Part shown: piece by piece, positions 1 through 9,060 of the stretch
Position numbering within the stretch: position 1 is the first letter of the stretch
How the letters are laid out: every line of letters starts with the position of its first letter
The notes under the pieces: generated by a model
The model's input: the letters and a program-made list of their open reading frames with translations, nothing else
Told to the model about the DNA's origin: nothing
Database searches by the model: none
Source: Achromobacter sp. MYb9
GTDB lineage: Bacteria; Pseudomonadota; Gammaproteobacteria; Burkholderiales; Burkholderiaceae_B
Assembly (NCBI RefSeq): GCF_002975275.1
Contig: NZ_PCOQ01000023.1
Span: 40,768 to 104,767 of the forward strand
Reading direction: 5' to 3'
DNA: 64,000 nucleotides
Translations under genes and position numbers: made by a program

Positions 1-1
1 C

Positions 2-319
2 GCGGTGCGCTACACGCCGGACGGCGGCACGATCACGGTTCGCTGGGAACGTGAGGCGGACGGCGGCGCGCGCTACAGCGTGCAGGACACCGGCATCGGC
101 ATCCCTGCCCGCCACCTGCCGCGCCTGACGGAACGGTTCTACCGCGTGGACCGCGGCCGCTCGCGCGCCGTCGGCGGCACCGGCCTGGGCCTGGCGATTA
201 CCAAGCACATCGCCATGCGCCACGACGCCGAACTGCTCATCACCAGCGAACCCGGCAAGGGCAGCGTCTTCGCGCTGCGCTTTCCGGCCGAGCGCATCGC
301 CATCGACGAGCCGACGTAA
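2..319 (+). CDS. phoR: PhoR-like sensor histidine kinase, C-terminal part only
   Basis: This is the 3' end of a histidine kinase whose start lies before the window. About 105 residues are visible and correspond to the HATPase_c ATP-binding domain. The F-box-like FYRVDRGRS, the G2 box [13 protein letters not shown] and the closing ALRFP strand are all present. The YRVDRGRSR sequence is typical of PhoR, the membrane sensor that phosphorylates PhoB in phosphate limitation, but only this domain can be seen, so PhoR is a likely rather than certain name. The next gene starts 61 bases downstream and belongs to a different (copper-type) two-component pair. Confidence 0.7.
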   Translation, partial: AVRYTPDGGTITVRWEREADGGARYSVQDTGIGIPARHLPRLTERFYRVDRGRSRAVGGTGLGLAITKHIAMRHDAELLITSEPGKGSVFALRFPAERIAIDEPT

Positions 320-380
320 GGCCCGGCCAGGCCGCGACCCTCCGCGCCGCATCCGTGGCGCGGATGGTAAATTCCCGGCC

Positions 381-1079
381 ATGCGCATCCTGGTCATCGA
401 AGACGAACCCAAACTGGCCGACTACCTGAAGAAGGGCCTGTCGGAGCAAAGCCATGTCGTGGACCTTGCCCGCGACGGCGTCGACGGGCTGCATCTGGCG
501 CTGGAAGGCGCCTACGACCTGATCGTGCTGGACGTGATGCTGCCGGGCGTGGACGGCTTCGGCATCCTGGCTTCAGTGCGCGCGCAGAAAGACACCCCCA
601 TCCTGATGCTGACCGCGCGCGACGCGGTGGAAGACCGCGTGCGCGGCCTGGAAGGCGGCGCCGACGACTACCTGGTCAAGCCCTTCGCGTTTTCCGAGCT
701 GCTGGCGCGCGTGCAGGCGCTGCTGCGCCGCGGACGCACGCAGGAACCCACGCTGCTGCGGCTGGCTGACCTGGAACTGGACCTGGCGCGCCGGCGCGCG
801 CAACGCAGCGGACGCCGGCTGGACCTGACCGCCAAGGAATTCAGCCTGCTGGCGCTGCTGCTGCGCCGCCAGGGACAGGTGCTGTCGCGTACCACGTTGG
901 CCGAACAGGTCTGGGACATGAACTTCGACAGCGACACCAACGTCATCGACGTGGCGGTGCGGCGCTTGCGCAGCAAGCTGGACGATCCGTTCGACACCAA
1001 ACTGCTGCATACCGTGCGCGGCATGGGCTACGTGCTGGAGTCGCGCCCGCCCCCCCATCCGGCGCCCCATTCCGAATGA
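381..1079 (+). CDS. copR: OmpR/PhoB-family response regulator of the copper module
   Basis: A 232-residue DNA-binding response regulator. The receiver domain (about 1-115) has the acidic pair E7-D8, the phosphorylation site D51 in VLDVMLPG, T78 and K100 in the KPF motif. The C-terminal winged helix (about 125-222) ends with the VRGMGYVLE wing typical of the OmpR class. Its stop overlaps the start of the sensor gene by four bases (ATGA), so the two are translationally coupled. Gene order with copA and copB downstream supports a CopR/CusR role in sensing periplasmic copper. Family membership is clear; the copper specificity is inferred from the neighbours. Confidence 0.85.
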   Translation: MRILVIEDEPKLADYLKKGLSEQSHVVDLARDGVDGLHLALEGAYDLIVLDVMLPGVDGFGILASVRAQKDTPILMLTARDAVEDRVRGLEGGADDYLVKPFAFSELLARVQALLRRGRTQEPTLLRLADLELDLARRRAQRSGRRLDLTAKEFSLLALLLRRQGQVLSRTTLAEQVWDMNFDSDTNVIDVAVRRLRSKLDDPFDTKLLHTVRGMGYVLESRPPPHPAPHSE

Positions 1080-2476
1080 AACCGCCGCGCATGCGCTCGA
1101 TGCAGGCGCGGCTGACGCTGTTGCTGGGCGCCATTGCGCTGCTGGTCTCCAGTTTGGCGGGGGCCACGCTGTTCTGGGCGCTCAAGCGCGAAGTCGAGCG
1201 CCAGGAAATCACCGAGGTCAACGGCAAGCTGGAACTGATCAACCACCTGATCGACATGCAGAACAGCGCCAGCGGCCTGCACGATCTGGCCGCCACCTTC
1301 GACGAAATGCGCGCAGGCCAGGGCCAGTTGGGCATCTGGATCGTGGACGCGCAGGGCAACGCCGTCTACGGCGGCGCCCTGCCCGAAACACTGGACACCG
1401 TGGGCGGCCAACAGGTCGTCCTGCAAACGGCGGATGGTGGACGCATGCGCGGTTTGCGGGTGGCCATGAACGACCGCATTCTGCCGGGCGCGCAGCTGAC
1501 CGTGGCAGTCAGCACCCGCACCAGTTCGCAGTTCTTGTACGCCTATGGCACGGCTTTGGTGCTGATCTGCGCGCTGTGGGTGGGCGCGACGGTCGTGCTG
1601 GCGGCCTGGGCCGTGCGCCGCAGCATGGCGCCCACGCGCCGGCTGTCGGAACAGGCCGCGCGCATCCAGCCCGACAACCTGGCGCTGCGCCTGCCGCTGG
1701 AAGACACCGACCGCGAACTCCACGAACTGGTGCGGTCGTTCAACCGCACGCTGGAGCGGCTGCAGGCGGCCTATCAGCAAATGGAAGGCTTCAATGCCGA
1801 CGTGGCGCATGAACTGCGCACGCCGCTGGCCACATTGATCAATGGCGCGCAGGTCATGCTGTCGTCGCCGCGCAATGCCGCCGAACTGCGCGACGCCCTG
1901 GAATCCAATCTGGAAGAGCTCGAAGACCTGAAGAAGCTGGTCAACGACATGCTGTTCCTGGCCCGCGCGGACCGTGGCGAACTGGCCGCGGACCTGGCCC
2001 CGGTATCGCTGGCGGCCGAGGCCCGCCGCGTGGCGGAATACTACGAAGCCACCCTGGACGAACACGGCGTGCGCCTGCGCTGCGAGGGCGACGCCACCGT
2101 GGCCGCCAATCCCGGGCTGGTGCGCCGCGCCTTGGCCAACCTGATCTCCAATGCCATCAAGGCCACGCCCGCAGGGCACGACATCGTGCTGCGCTGCTCG
2201 GCATCGCCGGCGGGCGCGCGGGTGGAAGTGCGCAATCCCGGCCCCCCCATTCCGCCCGCCGACCTGCCCCGCATTTTCGACCGCTTCTTCCGGTCGGGGC
2301 AGGCGCGCGCGCCGCGCAGCGAGGGCCACGGCCTGGGCCTGGCCATCGTGCGCGCCATCGCCCGCATGCACGGCGGCGATGTGGACGCGGTGTCGGACCT
2401 CCATGGCACGGTGGTCGGCATCACGCTGCGCGGGCCCGTGCCGCCCGCGGCTTCCGGCAACATTACAAAACCGTAA
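1076..2476 (+). CDS. copS: Heavy-metal sensor histidine kinase (CopS/CusS type)
   Basis: A 466-residue inner-membrane kinase. A first membrane helix lies at about 12-35, a periplasmic sensor region at 36-150, and a second helix at about 155-180, followed by a HAMP segment. The phospho-acceptor is H245 in the H-box [11 protein letters not shown]. The N-box ([10 protein letters not shown]), F-box (IFDRFFRSG) and G2 box (GHGLGLAIV) of the ATPase domain are intact. It should phosphorylate the overlapping upstream regulator gene's product in response to periplasmic copper or a similar metal. The last bases of the gene overlap an inverted repeat that looks like the regulator's operator for the structural genes downstream. 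Confidence 0.85.
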   Translation: MKPPRMRSMQARLTLLLGAIALLVSSLAGATLFWALKREVERQEITEVNGKLELINHLIDMQNSASGLHDLAATFDEMRAGQGQLGIWIVDAQGNAVYGGALPETLDTVGGQQVVLQTADGGRMRGLRVAMNDRILPGAQLTVAVSTRTSSQFLYAYGTALVLICALWVGATVVLAAWAVRRSMAPTRRLSEQAARIQPDNLALRLPLEDTDRELHELVRSFNRTLERLQAAYQQMEGFNADVAHELRTPLATLINGAQVMLSSPRNAAELRDALESNLEELEDLKKLVNDMLFLARADRGELAADLAPVSLAAEARRVAEYYEATLDEHGVRLRCEGDATVAANPGLVRRALANLISNAIKATPAGHDIVLRCSASPAGARVEVRNPGPPIPPADLPRIFDRFFRSGQARAPRSEGHGLGLAIVRAIARMHGGDVDAVSDLHGTVVGITLRGPVPPAASGNITKP

Positions 2477-2477
2477 T
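2462..2477 (+). promoter_or_regulatory. Candidate CopR/CusR operator before the copper resistance genes
   Basis: A perfect inverted repeat ATTAC-N6-GTAAT straddles the sensor stop codon. A -10-like TACAGT sits at 2511-2516, which would put the box in the -45 to -60 region, as expected for an activator of the OmpR class. Similar ATTAC/GTAAT palindromes are known for heavy-metal response regulators; binding here is inferred. Confidence 0.5.
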
Positions 2478-2547
2478 CCGAACGACAGAATCGGGTCACC
2501 CCCGCTTTCCTACAGTGTCATCACGGCCATCCCTCTCTAGGACTCTC

Positions 2548-3036
2548 GTGAAAGACACCCTGATCCGCTTTACCCAAGCCGCCGCGCTGACCTTGCTGGT
2601 CGCTGGCGCCGCGCAGGCCGCAGGCGACCACGCCGGCCACGGCATGTCCATGCCTGCCGCCTCGACGCCCATCGGCAAGCCGGGCGATGCCGCCCGCGCC
2701 ACGCGCACCATCGATGTCGACATGACCGACGCCATGCGCTTCACGCCCGATCGCATCGAAGTCAAGGCAGGCGAGACGGTGCGCATCAACGTGCGCAATT
2801 CCGGAAAGATCCGCCACGAGCTGGTGCTGGGCACCGATGCGGACTTGAAGGCGCACTACGACATGATGATGAAAGACCCCGGCATGCGCCACGAAGAGGC
2901 GAACGCCGTGTCGCTGGAAGCCGGCAAGAGCGGCCAGATCGTCTGGCGTTTCGACAAGGCGGGCACCGTTTCCTTCGGCTGCCTGGAGCCCGGCCACTAC
3001 AGCGCCGGCATGAAGGGAGCGGTGTCGGTCCTTTGA
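2548..3036 (+). CDS. Periplasmic cupredoxin-like copper protein
   Basis: A small secreted cupredoxin of 162 residues. The GTG at 2548 is preferred because AGGA precedes it and translation then begins directly with a signal peptide (MKDTLIRF through AGAAQAAG); an upstream GTG at 2515 would add an unlikely leader. A His/Met-rich stretch (GDHAGHGMSMP) follows the cleavage site. The C-terminal plastocyanin/azurin fold shows His in IRHELVLG and a CxxxH copper-ligand group in FGCLEPGHYSAGMKG. It is the first structural gene after the candidate operator and lies 19 bases before copA. Likely role: binding or shuttling periplasmic copper. Confidence 0.8.
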   Translation: MKDTLIRFTQAAALTLLVAGAAQAAGDHAGHGMSMPAASTPIGKPGDAARATRTIDVDMTDAMRFTPDRIEVKAGETVRINVRNSGKIRHELVLGTDADLKAHYDMMMKDPGMRHEEANAVSLEAGKSGQIVWRFDKAGTVSFGCLEPGHYSAGMKGAVSVL

Positions 3037-3055
3037 CGCCCGGCGCCTTCTTTCC

Positions 3056-4780
3056 ATGAGCACATCTCCCCCTCTTGCCCGCCGCCGCTTCGTGCAGGGC
3101 CTGGCCGCCGGCGGCGCGCTGGCCGCGCTGGGCGGCTGGCGCGCCGCATTGGCCGCGCCCGCGCCTGCCACCGAATTGCGCGGCACGGAATTCCATCTGG
3201 AAATCGGCGAAACGCCCGTGAACTTCACCGGCGCCGCACGCATCGGCACCACCGTCAACGGCCAGGTGCCCGCGCCGCTCCTGCGTTGGCGCGAAGGCGA
3301 CACGGTGACCCTGCACGTCACCAACCGGCTGCGCGAACAGACCTCCATTCACTGGCACGGCATCTTGCTGCCAACCGACATGGACGGCGTGCCCGGCCTG
3401 AGCTTTTCGGGCATCGACCCGGGCCAGACCTTCACCTACCGCTTCCCGGTGCGCCAGAGCGGCACGTACTGGTATCACAGCCACTCGGGCTTTCAGGAAC
3501 AGACCGGCCTGTACGGCGCCATCGTCATCGACCCGCGCCGCCGCGACCCCATCGCGTCGGACCGCGACTACACGGTGCTGCTGTCCGACTGGACGGACGA
3601 AGACCCGATGCGGCTCTTCAACAAACTGAAGGTGATGCCCGAGTACTACAACCGCATCCAGCCCAGCGTCCAGAGCCTGGCCGCCGACGCGCAGGAACGC
3701 GGCTGGCGCGCGGCGTTGTCCGAACGGCTGATGTGGGAACAGATGCGCATGACGCCGACGGACCTGGCCGACGTGTCGGGCGCCACCTACACCTACCTGA
3801 CCAACGGCGCGACGCCCTCGGGCAACTGGACCGGGCTGTTCAAGCCGGGCGAACGCATCCGACTGCGCTTCATCAACGGGTCCGCGATGACGTACTTCGA
3901 CGTGCGTATCCCGGGCCTGAAAATGACGGTCGTGGCCGCCGACGGGCAGGACGTGCGGCCCGTCGGCGTCGAAGAATTCCGCATCGGCGTGGCCGAGACC
4001 TATGACGTGATCGTCGAGCCGCAGGACGACCGCGCCTACACCATCTTTTCCCAGGCGATGGACCGCTCGGGTTTTGCTCGCGCGACGCTGGCGCCGCGCG
4101 CCGGCATGCAGGCCGACGTGCCCGCGCTGGACCGCGTTCAATTGCTGGGCATGATGGACATGGGCATGGCGCACGACATGGGTGGAGGTTCAGGCGGCAT
4201 GGCCGGCATGGACCATGGCGGCCACGGCGACTCTGCCGCCGGGCAAGGCGGCATGGTCGAAATCAGGCACCCCTACCCGACCGAGCGCGGCGTCAGCAAT
4301 TCCATGCTGCCCGACGTGGTGTCGACACGCCTGGACGACCCGGGCGTGGGGCTGCGCGACAACGGCCGCCGGGTGCTGACGTACGCCGATCTGCACTCCA
4401 TTCGGGAACCCGAAGACAATCGCGCGCCCTCTCGCGAGATCGAACTGCACCTGACCGGCAACATGGAACGCTACATGTGGTCGTTCAATGGCGTGAAATT
4501 CTCGGACGCCAAACCCATCGTGCTGCGCTACGGCGAACGTGTGCGCTTCGTGCTGGTCAACGACACGATGATGACGCACCCGATCCATCTGCATGGCCTG
4601 TGGAGCGACCTGGAATCGCCCGACGGCGCGTTTCAGGTGCGCAAGCACACCATCACCCTCAACCCGGCGCAGCGGCTGAGCTATCGCGTCAGCGCCGATG
4701 CGCGTGGACTTTGGGCCTACCACTGCCACCTGCTGTATCACATGGAGGCCGGCATGTTCAGAGCGGTCGTGGTGGAGTAA
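3056..4780 (+). CDS. copA: CopA-family multicopper oxidase
   Basis: A 574-residue periplasmic multicopper oxidase of the CopA/PcoA copper-resistance family, which oxidises Cu(I) and binds copper. The twin-arginine signal is RRRFVQG near residue 10. Copper ligands are visible as HWHG (about 99), YWYHSHSG (about 142), HPIHLHG (about 508) and HCHLLYHMEAGM (about 556), the last containing the type 1 and tri-nuclear ligands. A Met/His-rich insert (about 365-395, repeated MGM, MDHGG) is the typical methionine-rich copper-binding loop. Tat export fits a cofactor-loaded enzyme. It sits between the cupredoxin gene and copB, with copB four bases downstream. Confidence 0.93.
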   Translation: MSTSPPLARRRFVQGLAAGGALAALGGWRAALAAPAPATELRGTEFHLEIGETPVNFTGAARIGTTVNGQVPAPLLRWREGDTVTLHVTNRLREQTSIHWHGILLPTDMDGVPGLSFSGIDPGQTFTYRFPVRQSGTYWYHSHSGFQEQTGLYGAIVIDPRRRDPIASDRDYTVLLSDWTDEDPMRLFNKLKVMPEYYNRIQPSVQSLAADAQERGWRAALSERLMWEQMRMTPTDLADVSGATYTYLTNGATPSGNWTGLFKPGERIRLRFINGSAMTYFDVRIPGLKMTVVAADGQDVRPVGVEEFRIGVAETYDVIVEPQDDRAYTIFSQAMDRSGFARATLAPRAGMQADVPALDRVQLLGMMDMGMAHDMGGGSGGMAGMDHGGHGDSAAGQGGMVEIRHPYPTERGVSNSMLPDVVSTRLDDPGVGLRDNGRRVLTYADLHSIREPEDNRAPSREIELHLTGNMERYMWSFNGVKFSDAKPIVLRYGERVRFVLVNDTMMTHPIHLHGLWSDLESPDGAFQVRKHTITLNPAQRLSYRVSADARGLWAYHCHLLYHMEAGMFRAVVVE

Positions 4781-4783
4781 GCG

Positions 4784-5713
4784 ATGACGACTCAATGCAA
4801 ACTGATGGGCGCCTGCGTCCTGGCCTTGACCCTGGGCGCATCGGGCGTCCACGCGCAACCCGCCGCGATGGACCATTCCAGCATGCCCGGCATGGACCAC
4901 GGCGCGATGCCGCCAGCCGCCCCGCCTGCCCCGGAGCCAGCGCCGGCCGCCATGGACCACGCGGCGATGGGGCACGGCGCCCCCGCGTCGAACGCGCCGC
5001 CGGCGGGCAGCCTGCCGACGAGCGACGGCGCGGGCGAGCGCGACTACGACAGCTACGGTATTCACCCGCACATGATGGACAACGCGTCCACCTGGCAGGT
5101 GCTGTTCGACAAATTCGGCGTCACGCGCAATCGCGACGGCGAAAACGCCCTGGACTGGGACGGCCGCTTCTGGTTCGGGTCGGCCACCGATCGCCTGCTC
5201 ATCAAGAGTGAAGGCGAACGCGAAAGCGGCGGCGGCTCGGAGGGCAAGGTCGAAGCCTACTGGAGCCATGCCGTATCGCCCTTCTGGAACCTGCAACTGG
5301 GCGCGCGCCGCGATATCGGCACCGGGCCCAAGCGCAACTGGGCCGCGTTCGGCGTCGAAGGCCTGCTGCCCTACAACATCGAACTGGAGACCACCGCCTA
5401 TGTGGGATCGTCTGGCCGCACCGCGCTGGCGCTGAAGGCCGAGTACGACCTGCTGCTGACGCAGCGCCTGATCCTCACGCCGGAAATCGAGGCCAGCCTG
5501 TACGGCAAGCGCGACCCGGAACGCGGCATCGGTTCGGGCCTGTCGACCGGGTCGCTCTCTTTGCGGCTACGCTATGAGGTCACGCGCGAGTTCGCCCCGT
5601 ACATCGGCGTCTCGTTCGAACGGAAATTCGGCCAGACCGCCAGCTACGCCGCCGACGCCGGGGCCAGCCGGTCCCAAACCGCCGTCATGGCGGGCGTGCG
5701 GTTCTGGTTCTGA
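4784..5713 (+). CDS. copB: Copper resistance outer-membrane protein CopB
   Basis: A 309-residue protein with an N-terminal signal peptide (cleavage near VHAQP), a Met/His-rich region with repeated MDH..M units (about 26-65) and a C-terminal beta-barrel-like domain (about 90-309) ending in aromatic residue F, as outer-membrane barrels do. This matches the CopB/PcoB family, which works with CopA in sequestering or exporting copper. The start is four bases after the copA stop, with a GGAG ribosome site inside copA, so the two are co-translated. Confidence 0.9.
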   Translation: MTTQCKLMGACVLALTLGASGVHAQPAAMDHSSMPGMDHGAMPPAAPPAPEPAPAAMDHAAMGHGAPASNAPPAGSLPTSDGAGERDYDSYGIHPHMMDNASTWQVLFDKFGVTRNRDGENALDWDGRFWFGSATDRLLIKSEGERESGGGSEGKVEAYWSHAVSPFWNLQLGARRDIGTGPKRNWAAFGVEGLLPYNIELETTAYVGSSGRTALALKAEYDLLLTQRLILTPEIEASLYGKRDPERGIGSGLSTGSLSLRLRYEVTREFAPYIGVSFERKFGQTASYAADAGASRSQTAVMAGVRFWF

Positions 5714-5757
5714 CGCGGTATCGCGCCCCTCTCATCCCTATTCGTGCACGGAGCATC

Positions 5758-6216
5758 ATGAACATTTCCCGCATCACGCGCCGACTGATTCTTGCCACGG
5801 CGCTTGCCGCCCCCGTCTTCGCCACGGCGCAGACGCCCGTGAAGATCGAGGTCTGGAAGACGCCCACCTGCGGCTGCTGCGAAGACTGGGTCAAGCACAT
5901 GCGCGACAGCGGTTTCGCCGTCACCACGCACGACGTGCAGGACACCGGCCCCATCCGCCGCAACGCGGGCATGGCCGACTACGGGTCCTGCCATACCGCC
6001 GTCGTGGACGGCTACGCGGTCGAAGGCCACGTGCCCGCCAGCGACGTCCGCCGCCTGCTCCTGGAAAAGCCGGACGCCGCCGGCCTGGCCGCGCCCGGCA
6101 TGCCGCTGGGATCGCCCGGCATGGACGGCCCCGAGTACGGCGGGCGCAAGACCCCGCACGACATCCTGCTGGTGGACAAGCAAGGCGGCGCGAAGGTCTT
6201 CCAGGCGTACCGCTGA
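5758..6216 (+). CDS. DUF411 periplasmic metal-binding protein
   Basis: A 152-residue exported protein with a signal peptide (about 1-25). The mature part begins with a thioredoxin-like strand followed by the cysteine cluster CGCC (38-41), the hallmark of the DUF411 family often found in copper and other metal-resistance operons. Conserved family features further on include SCHTAVVDGYAVEGHVPA. It follows copB by 44 bases with its own GGAG site and is probably the last gene of the copper operon. The exact biochemical role of DUF411 is not established; metal binding through the cysteines is inferred. Confidence 0.85.
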   Translation: MNISRITRRLILATALAAPVFATAQTPVKIEVWKTPTCGCCEDWVKHMRDSGFAVTTHDVQDTGPIRRNAGMADYGSCHTAVVDGYAVEGHVPASDVRRLLLEKPDAAGLAAPGMPLGSPGMDGPEYGGRKTPHDILLVDKQGGAKVFQAYR

Positions 6217-6262
6217 AACAATTCATCCACACCGTCTCAATGGCTACTCCTTGCACTGCAGC

Positions 6263-6295
6263 AAAAATGCGCCACAATCGATAAAACGCATTTTT
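6263..6295 (+). promoter_or_regulatory. Inverted repeat in the serA promoter region
   Basis: AAAAATGCG and CGCATTTTT form a perfect 9-base inverted repeat separated by 15 bases. It surrounds a possible -10 (CACAAT, 6273-6278) paired with TTGCAC at 6251-6256. It could be an operator for serA or a weak terminator of the copper operon; the sequence does not decide. Confidence 0.35.
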
Positions 6296-6313
6296 CACCC
6301 ACCCCTGGCAGTC

Positions 6314-7510
6314 ATGGCAAAAATCGTCCTGTTCGAGAACATCCATCCGAGCGCGCGCGCAGTCTTCGAAGCCGCCGGTTACACCGACATCGTCACGCAC
6401 GCCGCGGCCCTGCCGCCGGCGAAAATGCAGGAAGCCCTGCGTGGCGTGCACGTGGCGGGGATCCGTTCTCGCACGCACCTGGACGCCGCCCTGCTGTCCA
6501 GCCCCGACCTGCGCGTCGTGGGCTGCTTCTGCATCGGCACCAACCAGGTCGACCTGGATTCCGCCATGCAGCGCGGGGTTCCGGTGTTCAACGCGCCGTT
6601 CTCCAACACGCGTTCGGTGGCCGAACTGGTGTTGGGCGAGGCCATCCTGCTGCTGCGCCGGATTCCCGAAAAGAACGCCCGCGTGCATCTGGGCCATTGG
6701 GACAAGAGCGCCTCGGGCGCCTTTGAAACGCGCGGCAAGACGCTGGGCATCGTGGGCTACGGCAATATCGGTTCGCAGATCAGCACGCTGGCCGAGGGCC
6801 TGGGCATGCGCGTCGTCTACCACGACGTGGAAGCCAAGCTGCCGCTGGGCAACGCCCGCCCCGCCGGGACGCTCAACGACTTGCTGGAACAGGCCGACGT
6901 GGTGACGCTGCACGTGCCGGGCGGCAAGTCCACCGAGAACATCATGAATGCGGAAACCATCGGCCGCATGCGGCGCGGCGCGATCCTCATCAACGCTTCG
7001 CGTGGCACGGTCGTGGACATCGACGCCCTGCATGCCGCGCTGAAGTCCGGCCATCTGGCGGGCGCCGCGCTGGACGTGTTCCCCACCGAGCCCAAGGGCG
7101 CGGACGAACCGCTGGCCAGCCCGCTGATCGGCCTGCCCAACGTCATCCTGACGCCGCACATTGGCGGCAGCACGCAGGAATCGCAAGAGAACATCGGCCG
7201 CGAAGTGGCCGAGAAACTGGTGCGCTTCATGCAGGCCGGCACGACCAAGGGCGCGGTCAACTTCCCCGAACTGCCCTACCTGGAGCCGGCCGGCGCCACT
7301 CGCATCCTGCACGTGCACCGCAACGCCCCGGGCGCGCTTGGCACGCTGGACAACCTGATGGCGCAGCACGGCCTGAACATCGTCAGCCAGATCTTGCAGA
7401 CCAAGGGCCAGATTGGCTACGTGATCACCGACGTGGAAGGCCAGGTCGATGACGCGGTGATGACCACGTTGCGCGATCACCCCATCACGGTCCGCTGCGA
7501 CCGGCTGTAA
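6314..7510 (+). CDS. serA: D-3-phosphoglycerate dehydrogenase
   Basis: A 398-residue NAD-dependent enzyme for the first step of serine synthesis (3-phosphoglycerate to 3-phosphohydroxypyruvate). The ATG at 6314 is chosen because MAKIVLFENIH is the usual N-terminus; an upstream in-frame start at 6251 would add residues not seen in the family. The substrate domain is followed by a Rossmann fold with GYGNIG (about 150), the catalytic Arg region (INASRGTVVD) and the His of LTPHIGGST. A C-terminal ACT domain (about 325-398) is present and normally confers serine feedback control. It is a single transcription unit with a strong terminator 22 bases downstream. Confidence 0.93.
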   Translation: MAKIVLFENIHPSARAVFEAAGYTDIVTHAAALPPAKMQEALRGVHVAGIRSRTHLDAALLSSPDLRVVGCFCIGTNQVDLDSAMQRGVPVFNAPFSNTRSVAELVLGEAILLLRRIPEKNARVHLGHWDKSASGAFETRGKTLGIVGYGNIGSQISTLAEGLGMRVVYHDVEAKLPLGNARPAGTLNDLLEQADVVTLHVPGGKSTENIMNAETIGRMRRGAILINASRGTVVDIDALHAALKSGHLAGAALDVFPTEPKGADEPLASPLIGLPNVILTPHIGGSTQESQENIGREVAEKLVRFMQAGTTKGAVNFPELPYLEPAGATRILHVHRNAPGALGTLDNLMAQHGLNIVSQILQTKGQIGYVITDVEGQVDDAVMTTLRDHPITVRCDRL

Positions 7511-7531
7511 ATCCCGGTTGCGCCCAAACGG

Positions 7532-7561
7532 AAAGCGCCCCTTCGCGGGGCGCTTTTTTTT
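7532..7561 (+). terminator. Rho-independent terminator after serA
   Basis: A perfect 10-base stem (AAAGCGCCCC with GGGGCGCTTT, loop TTCGC) is followed by a run of T. It lies between convergent serA and the LysR gene. Confidence 0.92.
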
Positions 7562-7598
7562 GGCGGGCCTGCGCTGGCCGGCCGGGCCAAAGGCGGCG

Positions 7599-8465
7599 TC
7601 ACGGCTCAGCCGCCGCCGTCATCAGGCATTCCGCCATCTTCTCGCGCACGCTGCCCGCGTCGAACGGCAGGCGGCCGATGATGCCGATTTCCCGGTGGAA
7701 CGCTTGTTCGGCCAGCGGCACCAGGCGCAGCCCCGTCACGTCCAACCGCCGCAGCTGCGGCAGCAGCGCCACGCCCAGGCCGTGCCGAACCATATTGGCG
7801 ATGGCTTCGATTTCGTCCAGTTCCACGGCTTCGTGCACATGGATGCGGTGCTTCTTCAAGAAGATATCCACCACCCGCCCGCCGAACGAGGCCCGGTCGT
7901 AACGGATGAAGGGCTGCGTCGCCAACAGTTCGCGCCAGGGCGCTGCGGGCAAGGATGCCGGCACGGCCAGCACCACCGGCTCATTCAGCAGGCGATGCCA
8001 GCCCAGTTCCGGCGGCAGCGTGAACGGCGGGCGGATCAGCACGGCCATGTCCACTTCGCCCGCGTCCACCTGCCCCAGCAGCGACAGCGACACACCGGGC
8101 ACGATACGCACTCGCACATCGGGGTAGACGGCGCGAAAGCGGCCCAAGGCGCGCACCAGCAGGTCTTGCTGCACCGAGGCGATGGCGCCGATGCGCAACG
8201 ACCCGCTGACCTGGCCGGCCCCGGCGGTCGTCACCATGCGCTCAGCCATGGCGACGAGTTCTTCCGCCTGCGGCAGCATCTCGCGGCCATGGGCGTTCAA
8301 CACGGCGGCCCGGGCTCCGCGATCAAACAGCGCCACGCCCAGGTATTCCTCCAGCCGCTTGATCTGGGCGCTGACGGCCGACTGCGTCAAACCCAGATGG
8401 GCGCCCGCGCCCGTGAACGTACCGTCTCGCGCCACGGCGATGAAGGTTTTGAATTCTTTGATCAC
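7599..8465 (-). CDS. LysR-family transcriptional regulator
   Basis: A 288-residue LysR-type regulator. The N-terminal winged helix-turn-helix (about 1-60) reads TFTGAGAHLGLTQSAVSAQI, and the rest is the periplasmic-binding-protein-like effector domain. The GTG at 8465 is favoured because it starts the protein as MIKEFKTFIAVA, the standard LysR N-terminus; earlier starts up to 8510 are possible. It is transcribed divergently from the VOC gene, so it probably controls that gene or the following 5-oxoprolinase genes. The effector cannot be read from sequence. Confidence 0.88.
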   Translation of the reverse strand: MIKEFKTFIAVARDGTFTGAGAHLGLTQSAVSAQIKRLEEYLGVALFDRGARAAVLNAHGREMLPQAEELVAMAERMVTTAGAGQVSGSLRIGAIASVQQDLLVRALGRFRAVYPDVRVRIVPGVSLSLLGQVDAGEVDMAVLIRPPFTLPPELGWHRLLNEPVVLAVPASLPAAPWRELLATQPFIRYDRASFGGRVVDIFLKKHRIHVHEAVELDEIEAIANMVRHGLGVALLPQLRRLDVTGLRLVPLAEQAFHREIGIIGRLPFDAGSVREKMAECLMTAAAEP

Positions 8466-8466
8466 A

Positions 8467-8481
8467 ATCAATATTTTTGAT
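8467..8481 (-). promoter_or_regulatory. Candidate LysR-type operator
   Basis: ATCAA-N5-TTGAT forms a palindrome containing the ATC-N9-GAT pattern seen in several LysR-type binding sites. It sits at the start of the LysR gene in the intergenic space shared with the VOC gene, a typical place for autoregulation. Confidence 0.4.
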
Positions 8482-8604
8482 GCTAAGGCACAAAAAATAT
8501 CGTTTTTCAATCAAAAAAACAATACCTAAACTATGCGCTGGTGTTAACGGAGGCCCAACGGCCCCGTGCAAACCGATTCCTTTTTTGAATGACCCGGAGT
8601 TTTC

Positions 8605-9036
8605 ATGACCGCCCAAACCAACCTGCCGCCGTTCCACCTGGCCTTCCCGGTTCGCGACCTGGCCGAAGCCCGCGCCTTCTACGGCGAAAAACTGGGCTGT
8701 CCGGAGGGCCGCAGCTCGCCCGAGTGGATCGATTTCAATTTCTACGGCCACCAGATCGTCGCCCACCTGGCGCCCAGCGAATGCGGCCACAACGCCACCA
8801 GCGCAGTGGATTCCCACAATGTGCCGGTGCGCCATTTTGGCGCCGTGCTTTCCATGGAACAATGGGAAACCATGTCCAAGCGCCTGATCGACGCAGGCAC
8901 CGAGTTCGTCATCGAACCCTACATCCGCTTCAAGGGCGAAGTGGGCGAACAGGCCACGATGTTCTTCCTGGATCCGTCGGGCAACGCGCTGGAATTCAAA
9001 GCCTTCAAGAACATGGATTCCTTGTTCGCCAAGTAA
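8605..9036 (+). CDS. VOC-family (glyoxalase/dioxygenase fold) protein
   Basis: A 143-residue protein of the vicinal-oxygen-chelate superfamily. It has paired beta-alpha-beta-beta-beta modules: [22 protein letters not shown] at the start and a C-terminal strand [15 protein letters not shown], with candidate metal ligands His in the first strand and Glu in the last. The GGAGTTTTC site precedes the ATG. The substrate is unknown. Its position just upstream of pxpBCA, and divergent from a LysR gene, suggests shared regulation with 5-oxoproline metabolism, which is inference. Confidence 0.8.
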   Translation: MTAQTNLPPFHLAFPVRDLAEARAFYGEKLGCPEGRSSPEWIDFNFYGHQIVAHLAPSECGHNATSAVDSHNVPVRHFGAVLSMEQWETMSKRLIDAGTEFVIEPYIRFKGEVGEQATMFFLDPSGNALEFKAFKNMDSLFAK

Positions 9037-9060
9037 TCCGCTGCCAGAGGTTTCGCGCCG

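Noticed and set aside
1028..2404. A 458-residue open frame on the minus strand
   Set aside because: It lies entirely opposite the intact sensor kinase gene and shows no recognisable motif.
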